DNA of 64,000 nucleotides from Manis javanica (lineage: Eukaryota; Chordata; Mammalia; Pholidota; Manidae), in the NCBI RefSeq assembly GCF_040802235.1, contig NC_133174.1, forward strand, positions 85,830,647 to 85,894,646, written 5' to 3'. The notes under the pieces are model-generated. The model was not told the origin of the DNA, made no database searches, and worked only from the letters and a program-made list of their open reading frames with translations. Each line of letters opens with the position of its first letter. The stretch's first letter is position 1. The translations under genes and the position numbers were made by a program. Below, piece by piece: positions 23,891 through 36,049 of the stretch.

Positions 23891-24058
23891 GTGTCCCTGG
23901 CCAGGCAGTAGCTTGCCCAACACTATCTGGGTCCCCGGGCCTTGGCAGACAGGCACCAGGTCTACTCACAGCTGGCACAGTCCCAGACTGGCTGGTGCCT
24001 TGGGCAAAGTCATTGACATTCAATGAAGTGTTTTAAGAAAATAAAAAATAAATTAAAA
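23891..24058 (+). other. 3' flank with A-rich tail and AATAAA signals
   Basis: GC-rich 3' sequence ends in AAGAAAATAAAAAATAAATTAAAAAG near 24032-24059 (several AATAAA hexamers). This could be the gene's poly(A) site or the tail of a retrocopy. It abuts old L1 sequence directly. Confidence 0.5.
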
Positions 24059-24059
24059 A

Positions 24060-26190
24060 GTAATATATGTTCCATGTTCATTTTGATGTTAGGTTAAATG
24101 CTATTTAGTATTGTTAAGATGGCAATATTTCCCAAATTGATCTACAAGTTCAATGTAATCACTACCAAACTTCTAGCTGGCTTCTTTGCAGAAATTGCTA
24201 GCTTATCCTAAAATTTATACAGAAGCACAAGAGACCCAGAATAGCTAAAACGATGTTGAAAGAGTACAAAGTTGAAGTTCACACATCCTGATTTCAAAAC
24301 TCATTTCAAAGCTACAGTAGTTCAGGCAGTGTGATATTGGCATAAGGATGGACTTATATAGATCAATGGAATCAAATCTAGAGTCTGGAAATAAACCCAT
24401 ATATTTGTGGTCCATTGGTTTTCAACAAGTGTCAAGACCATTTAGTGGGGGAAAATATAGTCTTTCCAAGAAATGATGCTGGGATAACTGAATATCCACA
24501 TGCAAACAGAAGAATCTGGTCCCTTGCCTTACGCACATAATAATAATAACAGATTGACATAGTTAATGAAAAATTAACTCAAAATGGATCAAAGAGCTAC
24601 ACATAAGAGCTAAAACTATAAAAATATTAGGAGAACACATAGGTATAAACCTTGTGACTTTGGACTAGGCAATGGTTTCTTAGATATCACACCAAAACCA
24701 TAAAAAAGAAACAAACAAAAAGATAAATTGGAGATCACCAAAATGAAAAACTTCTGTGCTTCAGAGTACACCATCAGGAAATAGAAAAGACACCCCACAG
24801 ATTGGGAGAAAGCATTTCCAAATCACATATTTGTTAAATGACTTGATCCAGAGTATATAAAGAAAACCCACAACTCAATAATAAAAGGACAAATAGCCCA
24901 ATTATACAATGGCAAAGATTCTGAATAGACATTTTTCCAAATAATATGTACAAATAGCCATTAAGCACATAGAGAAATGCTCAACATAATTACCCTCCAG
25001 AGGAATGCAAATCAAAACTAAAAAGATATCACTTCACAACCAATAGAATGGAAAGTAATCAAGAGAGAAGATCTCACAGATAAAGAGATCAGAATCGTGG
25101 TTACCAGAGGCCAGGGTCAGGGTGAGGGCTGAGGGAAGGAGAAACTGGTGGCAGGTGGTCAAAAGATACACACTTCCAGTTATGCTAAATCACTAGTAGG
25201 GATGAAATGTACAACATGATGATTATAGTTAACACTGCCATATGATACATACAAAAGTTGTTAAAAGTAGATCCTGAGAGTTCTCATCACAGGGAAAAAC
25301 TTTTTTTTCTTTTTACCATATCTGTATGAGATGACTGATATTAGCTACACCTAATATGGTAATCATTTCCACAATATGTGTAAATTGAACCATCATGTTG
25401 TATATCGTAAACTTATACAGTGATGTATGTCAGTTATTTCTCAATAAAATTGGGAAGCGGGGAAGACAGATAGTAGCAAGTATTGGCAAAGATGTGGAGA
25501 ATTTGAACCCTTATACACTGCTAGTGAGAATGTAAGGGGTGCAACTGCTTTGGAAAATAATCTGTCAGTTACTCAGTTAGGCACAGAGTTACCATGTGAT
25601 CCCACAATTCCACTCCTAGGCATACACCCAAGAGACCTGAAAATTATGTCCATACAAAGGTTTGTACACACATATTCACAGCAGCCTTATTCATAACAGC
25701 CAAAATGCAGAAACAACACAAGACTGCATCAATTGGTGAGTGAATAAATAAAATGTAGTTACACGATGCAATCGATGCAATATTATCTGACAATGAACAG
25801 GAATGAAATACTGATTCATGCTACAATATGAATGAATCTTGGAAATGTTCTGCTAAATGAAAGAAGCCAGACACAAAAGGCCATGTACTTTATGATTCCA
25901 TTCATATGAAATGTACAGAATAGGCAAATCCATACAGACAGAAAGCAGGTTAGTGATTTCCTAGGGTGAAAGGGAAGAGGGCAGGGAGGAAGTGGGGAGT
26001 AATTGCTAAAAGGCACAGGGCTTTTATGTATTTTTTTTGGAAGTGATAAAATTGTTGTAAAATAGATTGTGTTGATGGCTGTTTAACTCTGTAAATACAC
26101 TAGAAAACCATTGGATTGAACACTTGAAAATGATTAACTGTATGGCATGTGAATTATATTTCACTAAAGCTTTTCTAAGAAAAAAGTGAT
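24060..26190 (+). mobile_element. Old L1 ORF2 C-terminal half and 3' end, interrupted
   Basis: Sense-strand L1M-like sequence runs from 'AAGATGGCAATATTTCCC' near 24117 through the ORF2 C-terminus to about 25066. It resumes at about 25456 ('GACAGATAGTAGCAAGTATTGG') and continues to a 3' end near 26180. The resumption point matches the interruption point in L1 order, so a later insertion split it. Many stops; no coding potential. Confidence 0.85.
25067..25455 (+). mobile_element. L1 3' end nested in an older L1
   Basis: 389-bp sense fragment beginning in the ORF2-3' UTR junction ('GATCTCACAGATAAAGAG') and ending with 'TTATTTCTCAATAAAATTGGG' and a short purine tail. The host L1 text is contiguous once it is removed. 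A short flanking repeat (AAGAGA / AAGACA) may be the TSD. Confidence 0.75.
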
Positions 26191-26651
26191 ACATGTCCAT
26201 TATAAAAATATGAGAAAACTTAGAAGAGTCAAAACGACAAAAAGCTCACATTTTCAAAAAATGTTGCTTCCCAATCATCCTCAGGATTGATTAAGTCAAA
26301 AATCTTCATCATGGCATGTAAAATCTCATGGTTCATTCCATTTTCTTCACCATCTCTCATCATTCTCCCATTGGCACTGTATGTCTCAACTGTAACAAAC
26401 CAGTCATTTTCTTCCAAACATTCCCTGCTCTCTTACAAGTCTGTACACTTGCACTCATCATTCTCAGGCCTGCAGTTGTTGGTCCCTCCATTCTTGCTTA
26501 ATTGTATTCATCCATCACAGTTCTCTTAGATATCACCTCCACCACTTTCCCTGATGCCTGGGATTTGGTGTATATCCTTCGTGTTTAATAGCACTGTGTG
26601 CTCATTACTATTAAATCATTCATGGCATGTAAATTTTTTAAATTAAAAATT
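26191..26651. other. Non-L1 interval, possibly L2-like at its end
   Basis: A short pyrimidine-rich stretch (26470-26590, 'GATATCACCTCCACCACTTTCCCTG' style) resembles the 3' part of L2, but weakly. No gene recognised. Confidence 0.3.
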
Positions 26652-26665
26652 AAAAAGTGAGTGCC
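26652..26665. repeat. TSD, left copy (14 bp)
   Basis: AAAAAGTGAGTGCC, identical to 28290-28303. It brackets the 5'-truncated L1. Confidence 0.95.
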
Positions 26666-27925
26666 TGCCAAAGCAATCCTGAGAAGGAAGAATAAAGTAG
26701 GGGAGGATCTCGCTCCCCAACTTCAAGTTCTACTACAAAGCCACAGTAATCAGGACAATTTGGTACTGGCACAAGAACAGAGCCACAAACCAGTGGAACA
26801 GACTAGAGACTCCAGACATTAAGCCAAACATATATGGTCTATTAATATACAATAAAGGAGCCGTGGACATACAATGGGGAAATGACAGTCTCTTCAACAG
26901 ATGGTGCTGGCAAAACTGGACAGCTACATGTAAGAGAATGAAACTGGATCACTGTCTAACCCCGTACACAAAAGTAAATTTGAAATGGATCAAAGACCTG
27001 AATGTAAGTCATGAAACCATAAAACTCCTAGAAAAAAACATAGGCAACAATCTCTTGGACATACATGAGTGACTTCTTCATGAACATATCTCCCCAAGAA
27101 AGGGAAACAAAAGCAAAAATGAACAAGTGGGACTATATCAAGCTGAAAAGCTTCTGTACAGCAAAGGACACCATCAGTAGAACAAAAAGGTACCCTACAG
27201 TATGGGAGAATATATTCATAAATGAAAGATCCGATAAAGGGTTGACATCAAAAATATATAAAGAGCGCACACACCTCAACAAACAAAAAGCAAATAAGCC
27301 AATTAAAAAATGGGCAGAGGAGCTGAACAGACACTTCTCCAAAGAAGAGATTCAGATGGCCAACAGACACATGAAAAGATGCTCCACATCACTAGTCATC
27401 AGAGAAATGCAAATTAAAACTACAATGAGATATCACCTCACACCAATAAGGATTGCCACCATCCAAAAGACAAACAATAACACATGTTGGTGAGGTTGTG
27501 GAGAAAGGGGAACCCTCCTATACTGCTGGTGTGAATGTAAATTAGTTCAACCATTGTGGAAAGCAGTATGGAGGTTCCTCAAAAAGCTCAAAATAGACAT
27601 ACCATTTGACCCAAGAATTCCACTTCTAGGAATTTACTGTAAGAATGCAGCACTCCAGTTTGAAAAAGACAGATGCACCCCTATGTTTATCACAGCACTA
27701 TTTCCAAAAGCCAGGAAATGGAAGCAACCTAAGTGTCTATCAGTAGATGAATGGATAAAGAAGATGTGGTACATATACACAATGGAATATTATTCAGCCA
27801 TAAGAAGAAAACAGATCCTACCATTTGCAACAACATGGATGGAGCTACAGGGTATTATGCTCAGTGAAATAAGCCAGGTGGAAAAAGACAAGTATCAAAT
27901 GATTTCACTCATATGTAGAGTATAA
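26666..27925 (+). pseudogene. L1 ORF2 C-terminal fragment, broken
   Basis: Open pieces at 26863-27072, 27065-27493 and 27554-27925 read the C-terminal domain in order ([15 protein letters not shown], then [14 protein letters not shown], then [14 protein letters not shown], then [11 protein letters not shown]). One frameshift near 27065 and a stop near 27491 separate them. Confidence 0.9.
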
Positions 27926-28289
27926 GAATAAAAAAAACTGAAGGAACAAAACAGCAGCAGAATCACGGAACCCAAGAATGGACTAACAGTTACCAAAGGG
28001 AAAGGAACTAGGGAGGATGGGTGGGAAGGGACGGATAATGGTGGGGAAAAAGAAAGGGGGTATTATGATTAGCATGTGTAAATAGCACGTGGGGGAGCAT
28101 GGGGAGGGCTGTGCAGTACGGTGAAGATAGGTAGTGATTCTACAGCATCTTGCTGCGCTGATGGACAGTTGATTGTGGTGGGGTGTGTGTGGGGGACTTG
28201 GTGAGGGGGGAAGCCTAGTAATTATAATGTTCTTCATGTAATTGTAGATTAATGATAACAAAATAAAATAAAATAAATGAAAAATAAAT
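26666..28289 (+). mobile_element. 5'-truncated L1 (1.6 kb) with perfect TSD
   Basis: Begins within the ORF2 C-terminal half ('GCCAAAGCAATCCTGAG'), runs through the ORF2 end, a G-rich 3' UTR (28010-28225) and an A-rich, AATAAA-containing tail (28258-28289). The perfect 14-bp TSD and moderate ORF damage suggest it is younger than the 24-26 kb elements. Confidence 0.95.
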
Positions 28290-28303
28290 AAAAAGTGAGT
28301 GCC
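28290..28303. repeat. TSD, right copy (14 bp)
   Basis: AAAAAGTGAGTGCC directly after the A-rich tail. Confidence 0.95.
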
Positions 28304-28309
28304 AACTAT

Positions 28310-29030
28310 AAAATGAAAAAAGGAATTGAGCAGAGCCTCTAAGATCTCTGGAACAACACCAAAATGTGGAAAATTCATGACATTAAGGCCCACAGGGAGC
28401 AGAAAAGGGATTGCTGCAGAAAGCCATTTGGGAATAAATAATTGCTGAAAACTTCCCAAAATTTGATCAAAAATATCAATTCACTGATTCAAGAACTCGA
28501 AACACAATAAACTTAAAGACAATTACTCCTAGACAGATAATAAAACTCTTAATACCAAAGATAAACACAAATCTTGAAAGAAGCTAGAGGAAAATGACAC
28601 ATAGCATATATGATAACAATATGAAATACTGTGGGTTTCTCATCAGAAACCATGGAGGGCAGAAGACAGAGAACAATGTCTTTAAATTGCTGAAAGGAGA
28701 GAACTGCCAGACCAGAATTCTATATCCAGTAAAAAAATGTCCTTTAGGAATAAAGGCAAAATAAAGACATTCTTAAATAAAGAAAAACTCATCGACAGCT
28801 CTCCAAGCAATACTACAGAATGTTCATGCTGAACATGAATGATACCAGAGAGAATCCTGGAACTTGAGTAATAAAGAAAAACAGAAAGTAAATACAAAAG
28901 ACTATTTCCCTTCTCTTAAGTTCTTTAAAATATGTAAGACTGCTAACAGCAAAAAGTATAACATGGTCTTGAGGTGGTTTTAATGTATTCAGATATGATA
29001 CCTATGAAATCTTTAGAAGATTAGAAGAGG
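28310..29030 (+). mobile_element. Old L1 ORF1 C-terminal/inter-ORF fragment
   Basis: Sense-strand blocks in the order of ancient L1 ORF1: 'AACTTCCCAAAATTTGATC' (28450), 'GAAGCTAGAGGAAAATGAC' (28580), 'TTCTCATCAGAAACCATGG' (28637), 'CCAGAATTCTATATCCAG' (28711), then the post-ORF1 text 'CTTAAGTTCTTTAAAATAT' (28914). Highly decayed. Confidence 0.75.
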
Positions 29031-31677
29031 AGGGTGAAGGGGTTATAAGGCCTCAGCCCTTAAAAATTTATTTACAGGAAACCTGATTGAGTTTGAAAAA
29101 ATGCACACAGCTGTGTAACCAAGTTGATGATCAAGATACAGAGAGGTTCCAAAATAATGAATATAATCAATCCTCCCAAGTTTCTTTATGTTCCTTTCTT
29201 CTCTCCCCTCCCCCACCATGGTTAATAGTTTATTCCTTTTCCCTGGATGTTTTTTTAAGCTCATCTTGACACAGGTGAGTCTACCCAGATCTTTAAAGTT
29301 GTTAGTGTGCCCTGAGATAATGGGGGCACATCATCAAATGTTGATTCTAAAACATCCTAAGATAGGGATAGGGCCTTTGAAAAAACAGGGAAGGGTGGGA
29401 AGCACAGTAGAGATTACTTATTTAAGAAAGAAAAGAACATTAATGTTGTAGTAAAGATCTGGTGAGTTGTCATAATCCCATGAGGATTTTTGGGTGACAT
29501 AATCCCCTCAAATCAGTCACCATGTTGGGTAATGACTTCGTTCTTGCTCATCTTGTCTGTGTGTCATCATAATATCTGTGTGTCCATGTTTCATTTGGCT
29601 ACTGGATTGCCAAGTCATGTAAGAAGACTTAACTCAAGTATTTATTCTTTAATTGTGTTATTCAGATTCCTTTCAGGTTTGTGAATTGCACCCCAGTGTT
29701 TGAGTTTAACCACTTGATCCCCACATCTATCCCTCTCCTGTGAAGCATATTCCATTGCTTCCTGTTGTCTGTACAGCTGTTCTGATAGTTTGAGATGTTT
29801 GTCTATAAAGGATATTTCTCAGTTCAAAGATCATGTAAATAATTATATTCCTTTGCTCAATGGGTTGTTTATTTCTAATGAGGCTGCCAGTTCTCAGAGA
29901 GCATCTATAAAATCACTTTTAAATAACATAAACAGGGATTCAACCATGTAAAATAAGTGTGTATATGGACAAAGACTGGGAACACAGATAACTGAAATCA
30001 GTTGTGTTAGGGTGGTGGGATTGTGTGAAAATTTGTTTTTGCTTTTAAAATGTTCTTTGATATTGTTATAGTATTGCTTTGTAATGAATAAACATCAGAA
30101 AGGGGACTATAGGAACCTAGAAAAGATGCCAGAAGCAGACACCGTCTGGCCAGAGCCCAGAGAATGCAGGGCACAGATACTTGCTAGTTACAGTTATTCC
30201 ATAGGCTCTATATTTCCCTGGGTGCTGAGGTTGGCACAGGCTTGGGTATGCACGTGCTTTCTTAGGGGACTATTATCTATAAATTAAAGCTAGGGAGACA
30301 TCACTATTACAATTGCAAACACATCCTTCTGCTTTAAAACTGGCTGCCCTCCACTTGGCTTTGACATCAAGGTTTCTGCTTGGGTTAATCTAGATTGGAA
30401 GGGTGACATTTGACTAGCCTCCTTGATAACATCTGTTTCAGGTATCACTTTTCTGGGTCATTTTAGCAGATTTTCAAGTTGAATTTTGGAAGAATACACA
30501 GATAAAATTCCTATCTCCCACCATTTCCTTGTCCAACAGGATATGATATTCAGGTAGGATTCTTCTTTCAGTGACTGGTAGGGCAAGTCCCTTCGATTTC
30601 AGTAGGAGTTATGCCTTGCAATAAGAAGCTCACTATGAAAATATTAAGACAAATATTGAGATTTGCTTTTGCCTGTTGGCATTCAGTCACAGTCCTGGTA
30701 GCTGTGGCTTGAGATGCCTTCCATGTGCTTCCTGTATTGCCTGATGATAGGTTGTACATAGTAACTACTGTCATTTTTAAAGAGAAAAAGGGAGACATCT
30801 ACCAAAAGACAGGCAGTTCCTTATAATTCACCAAAGAAGTTTGAGGAGAAGACTTTTATAATGAGGTTGTGGCCTCTGATGCTACTCAGTCTCACCAAGA
30901 ACAGACCTTATATCTTGAGAACCCACAGGCTTTTCATTGGCTATTCTCAATGTAACAACGCTTATGGGAGTCTTAACCTTGCCATTCCCTGGTTGAATTT
31001 CATGCTACTTTTCTGAGCTACTTGCAGTTAATATTTGGTTAAAGAAAGGCACGGCTAGTGATGCAAGCTTCTCTTGGTTTCTGAGCAAGAGAACTGAAAT
31101 TCAGCATTTATAAATGGACAGTCTCATAGGCCTGGGATTTTGAGTGAACTTAACATACAATTATGAACATATATTTGCATGTGCATTGGGAAGGAAATAA
31201 ATGGGACCTTCGAAATAATGGAAATATTTTTTCTAAAAGAGAAGTTTTCATGAGAGATTTGTTTCTGATATAATCTTTCTGTTGATTAGCTTTAATTTTT
31301 TCACTCCTCTTCTGATCCCACACTCCTTTAAGAACAAACGAATGTAACCCAACTCCTCATGCTTTGGGAATGTCTGTTTAATATTAAACAATATCCAACT
31401 GAATCTACAAGCAGGAACTGAGATATTACCACCATGTGCACACATCTATGTACAAGTTATACTGTAATGCAAGTAGTACTTACTGCCACGTAATACAGTC
31501 AAATGTGCAAGATTAATTTATCGAAACGGCTTCGTGCCATCTGAGTCTCCTTTGGAAGCTGCCATCAGGTGAGTGCTGTCCCATAATAACTAGCAGTAAG
31601 GCAGGTACCATGTTCACCTGATTCAGTACCAAGCAGGAAACCAACAGCAATTATAGAGAACCAGTCAGACATAGTGA
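29031..31677. other. Non-L1 sequence, nothing assigned
   Basis: 2.6 kb of ordinary-looking mammalian sequence. No long open frame and no RNA gene. A CAG|GTGAGT splice-donor-like site lies at about 31566-31574, next to a small CpG-bearing stretch (31520-31540). No acceptor or coding frame supports an exon. Confidence 0.4.
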
Positions 31678-31840
31678 GAGTACTAGTGTAGGAGTAAGGA
31701 GACCTGGATTGTAATATAGGCTCCATTACTAACTTACTGTGTGACTTGGGGCAACTTACATAACCTTTTCATGGCTGTTTTCTCATCTGTAAAACTGGGG
31801 TATGGGACAAGGTGAGCTCTCAGGGTCTTTCCAAAAGCTG
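31678..31840 (+). repeat. MIR SINE
   Basis: Sense MIR signature: 'GTAGGAGTAAGGAGACCTGG' (31688), then 'CTTACTGTGTGACTTGGGGC' (31734), then 'TCTCATCTGTAAAACTGGGG' (31780). MIR is an ancient tRNA-derived SINE of mammals. Confidence 0.9.
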
Positions 31841-34199
31841 TACCTTCAGTGGCACTAGAGGTTGCCTTGCAAATTCAGCCTATTAAAGTGATGGCAAATA
31901 CTACTTGCTTAAGCCTGGGTCTCTTGTGTTGCGCTAAGCAATAGAACTATGGAAGGTGAAGCTCTAATAATGCTCGGGAATATTGATAAAACTTATGGCA
32001 GCCTTCCAATTCCTTCACAGTGGTTTTATTTTGTCTTGTTTCTGTGTCTCTATTTGGAGTGTTCCCAGTTTTCATTTTCCATGTGCTCGGTATGTAAAAT
32101 CTGGTTTTCGTTAAACTGTGGCCAATATTTGCGACTGGAACACAAATATACTATCACACTTGCTAGAATAGAAGTATACTTGGGCCTTTCCTTTCCTGTG
32201 AAGCAGTGCCAGGCTTTATGGTTTGCTACATAAATGGCACCAGATGGCAGAACCCGTGCAGAGTGACAAATGAAAAGGGAGTTACATGCTAACACCGTTA
32301 AGGTGTGTTGACATATCTACTTGTGGGAACCAGAGAGAGGATATTGGATGGCAGCTCCCCCAGAGTACGTTGCTGGAGGGAAGGTAAACTGGAATTCACT
32401 TAGTCCCAATGTCCTGCCTACATCAGAGTGCCAACCAGCCCTGAGTGCAAAGTTTGAGTTCCGTGTGTGTGCTTGTGTGTGGTGTGCTTTATGGACCCAC
32501 ATATACCATATTCGTTAGTGATGGTAAAACCTTTCCCAGAATCCTGTAACCACTTAGTGGGTGGAGTTTTAAATCTCAGTGCATCAGCCAGGAGGAGCCA
32601 GATCATGGAGTACTGATGTCTACTGGGATTATATGCATGCTTCCAGACAAAACAGGTTGAGGAGGATCTGCATTTTCACTGTTTATCAGAACTGTATCCC
32701 ATTTGGCTGTGCATTACTTTTGTTAAAATGTCTTATCTGTAAACCCATGTGTAGTGAATTCTCCTGTAACTTTGGATTAAAGGTATTTATGGTCTTTTTG
32801 TTTATTTGATTTTTCAGTAAGTTATTTCTTTTGTAGACCTGCTGATGGTATGGTTCCATCCTTCTGACCTCAGTATCTGATCTTTTTAAGGACTTTTGTT
32901 CCAAATTTGTTACTTTAAATTGTGATTGAAGCAATAGAAAATTGAAATATGGATTGTGCATGACTGTGTCTTAGCGTAAAATTATTGCAGTTTGAAACTT
33001 GGACCTAAAGTATTGCAAATACAAATGACAAACATCAATGAGCTGGTGTTTCTCTGTTCTGTCACCTTTCGACCCACCCCTGTGGTACTGGCCACTTTAC
33101 ATACCTCACAGGTTGGTGTGTAGCACTCTCACAGGGATTAAGGCCAGAAAGTGCCTGGCCCTGAGAACAATATGGGAAATGTCCTGCAAATTCTGCCACT
33201 AAGTAACTCAGACCCAGATTCTCCATCTGGTTTTTCCATGGAATAGCTCAGAGAGGGCTGTGTGCATACTCAGTGCACAGCAGAAGCCTGGCAGGTCCAA
33301 GGGACAGATGAAAGAAAACTGCCAAAAGGAATCACATGTAATAAATAATTTATTTTTGCTCATCCTTCTGATTGGAACATTCTGAATTAGTAAAGCCATC
33401 TGCATAAATGTTTAGTTTTTATCTTATATATGGTATCAAGGTCCACAAGTCACAGAAGAGATTCCAAATCCACATTACTGTGTCACTCATTTGAAAGCAT
33501 TTCTTGAGCTCCTACTTTGTGAAGCACCGGGGACATTTTGGATAAAAATAACTTTTTCTCTCTTAGAAACCACCCCCAAATGTGACTAAATGACAATAAA
33601 GTTCACTGAAAGCTTCTAGATACATTTATTGGGCGTCAGGTTTGTCAGAAACCTTTTGAGGCCTCAAGACTCAGGACAAAAACACCAGAGATTTAGCAAG
33701 CTGGAGGTTTGTTCCCCAGGTATTACTTGTACAGTGGGCATAGAGTTCCTTCTGGAGTATGTGTATATCATTTGACACCTTTCTTCTAAGTGGATACACA
33801 GTGGTACTATATCCCCTATGAATTAATTATATATTTTACCAAATTGTTGCTTGGCTGCTTTCTAGTTTACCGTATTCACACATAAGCCTTATTTCTCTCA
33901 CTGAATCGCCATGTTGAAAGCAAAAGACGCATGTCTGAATATGAATGGGCAAGTGAATGAGAATCCCATTAGTTAGCCTTTAGCCAAGTTCTTTACTGCG
34001 CATGTGCATGCGTCACTGTGTTCTCTCTTCTGCTATGTGCCGCATATCCTTCCATCCTTGACTGGGAGGCTTCCCCCAACTATTATATCTCTAGTAAATG
34101 AAATAGGAATCCTTCTTATATGTTCGCAAATTACCAGTATCTTCCATCAAAAAAAAATGTTAAAGGCATTTTCCTTTGCCACAACAGTGTGAGGAAACC
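31841..34199. other. Non-L1 interval
   Basis: 2.4 kb with no persuasive gene. Two stretches (33090-33175 and 33485-33545) recall mammal-wide ancient repeats but are too decayed to name. A (GT)-rich stretch occurs at 32462-32486. Confidence 0.35.
33997..34015. promoter_or_regulatory. NRF1-like / CRE-like CpG motif
   Basis: TGCGCATGTGCATGCGTCA resembles overlapping NRF1 sites (YGCGCATGCGCR) with one C-to-T change, and ends in a CRE-like TGCGTCA. Isolated CpGs in CpG-poor DNA. Binding is inference only. Confidence 0.3.
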
Positions 34200-34790
34200 A
34201 AGTTCCAGGTGATGATAAATGCTAGTCTACAGCTCAGCCCTACTAGCTCAATTGCTGGGCTCTAGTTTCAACTAGTACTCTCACCTATTGAACTGGGGAG
34301 GGAGCAATACCTGGAGGGCCTCACAAATTATGGTTGTTCTCTACATCCCATAGGGGTTCTGGACCCCAGACACTTGGGTGGCATCTGGTGGCATTCCACA
34401 CACCTATGTCAAGCACTTCTGCTACTGCCTTCACTCATCCTATACCAAGTGGTACTGTGCTTGCCATCCTACTGATCTCTATCTGCAACATCCATACCTG
34501 TCCCGTGTAGCGGCCTTTGGGTAGTGCACTGGGGTGACTCACCCACTTGCAACTGGAATGCCTTCAATAGAGCCACTGCTCTGCATGAATTTTGGCTGGC
34601 AGTCCAAATGCAGAGAAGTGTTTCTTCCATAATACTGTGGCCTTTGTTAAAGCTCCTCTTTGGATCCTGTGTAGAACAAGTCCTGGTGGGACCTAGTTGG
34701 TAAAGTATGCAGTGTGAATATGCACCCCATTTTTTTCCCATCTGTGTCCCAAAACAAGTAATCTTTGATCACTTAACACCAGTGCCTTGA
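34200..34790 (-). other. Possible old ERV internal fragment
   Basis: A 90-residue minus-strand open piece (34469-34741) sits in sequence of slightly higher GC whose wording recalls ERV-L-type internal sequence. No protease, RT or integrase motif is visible, so the call is weak. Confidence 0.25.
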
Positions 34791-35144
34791 ATCTAGGGAT
34801 AGCATCCAGTAATGCTCTCTGTATTAGTGAGGCCTTGTGCTGTGCAAAGCAAACCTATGACGCACATTTGTATTTCAAGTCTTCATCAATCTTAGGCTGA
34901 AATAACCAGTTCTTTAATAGTGACCAAGTACCTTCTTATACTGCCAAAGCTATTGTGTGATACTCTTAAAACCGTAAGACAATACACTTGGGGAAAATCA
35001 AGCTATTTCAACTTATTTTAGCTGGAGACATTATAGAATCCATATAAGACATGACTGACCCATAATGGAATTCTACAATTAAAATCAGGTAATTGTATTG
35101 TACCTAAATTATACTTTAATGAGGCTGATTAAAAAATCTACATG

Positions 35145-35200
35145 ATTGTGAGTGTGTGTATGAGTGTGTGAATGTATACATGTGTATGTAATGTGATCAC
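35145..35200 (+). repeat. Imperfect (TG)n-type microsatellite
   Basis: GTGAGTGTGTGTATGAGTGTGTG followed by further TG/TA steps to about 35196. Confidence 0.7.
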
Positions 35201-35214
35201 TTCTCACCTCCTTC

Positions 35215-35880
35215 ACTGCCCCCAATCTGACCTAAGGCATCTTCATCTCTTGCTTAGATTGTTGCAGTAGGCTGTCGACTAATGTCCTTGCCTCTCCCCT
35301 TGCATGCTTAACTATAGTCTTGACATGGCAACATAAATAAAAATTCTCCCATGGGTCCACGTTCCTCTCAGAATAAAGACACAGTCCTTATTATGACTTA
35401 CAAGGCCCTCCACTGTGTTTACCACCCCTTGACCTTGTCATCTTATTCCTTTCCCTTCTCCCCTTCACTCTATTCCAGACATACTGATTTCTTGCTATTC
35501 TACAAATACTGCAAGCATGTTTTTGTGCTTGTCTAGGAGCCTCTGTGATGGCTGTTCCTTCTGAGTGGAAAACTTCCCTCAGATATCCACTTGTCTCATG
35601 TCTCACTTCCTTCAAGTCTTTGCTCAGATATTTCTTTTTCAAGGAGGCTTACCCTGATTACCCCATTTCAACTGCACTGCCCGCAACCAAAACTCCTGAT
35701 ACCCTTTTGCTGGTCCTTTCCACCAAACAGCAATGTCTTTAATACTCTAGCATTTATTCATTTAATTAGCTAGTCTGTTTCTGACTCCTCCCAGTTGAAT
35801 GTAAGCTCCACCAGGGCAAGTATCTTTTCTTTTTAATTCTCTGAGTTATCCTCAGAAACATAATAGTCACTGAATAAATC
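35215..35880 (+). repeat. LINE-2 (L2) 3' region
   Basis: Classic L2 word order on the plus strand: 'CTTACAAGGCCCTCCACTG' (35397), 'GCTGTTCCTTCTGAGTGGAA' (35552), 'TTCAAGTCTTTGCTCAGAT' (35611), 'GAATGTAAGCTCCACCAGGG' (35798) and 'CACTGAATAAAT' (35868). L2 is extinct in placental mammals. Confidence 0.9.
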
Positions 35881-36049
35881 TCAGTTGACTGAGAAAATAC
35901 CTGCTGTTCCTTTCCTGAAACCATGTCTTCTCTTGGTTCTGTGATCACACTCCTGATCACTCTCCTACCTGTTTGCCACTTCCCTGGTTCCTTTTTCAGA
36001 ATCCTGCTTCTAGGTGTCCTTTGCATGTAGGTGCTCCCCCGAGATTCTT

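Noticed and set aside
32300..32820. Moderately GC-rich stretch with open frames on both strands as an exon or processed pseudogene
   Set aside because: Frames are short (60-76 residues), overlapping and unrelated to any family I recognise.
34469..34741. 90-residue minus-strand frame in the L1-free island as a host gene
   Set aside because: No start context, splice sites or domain. A weak resemblance to ERV internal sequence is the better guess.
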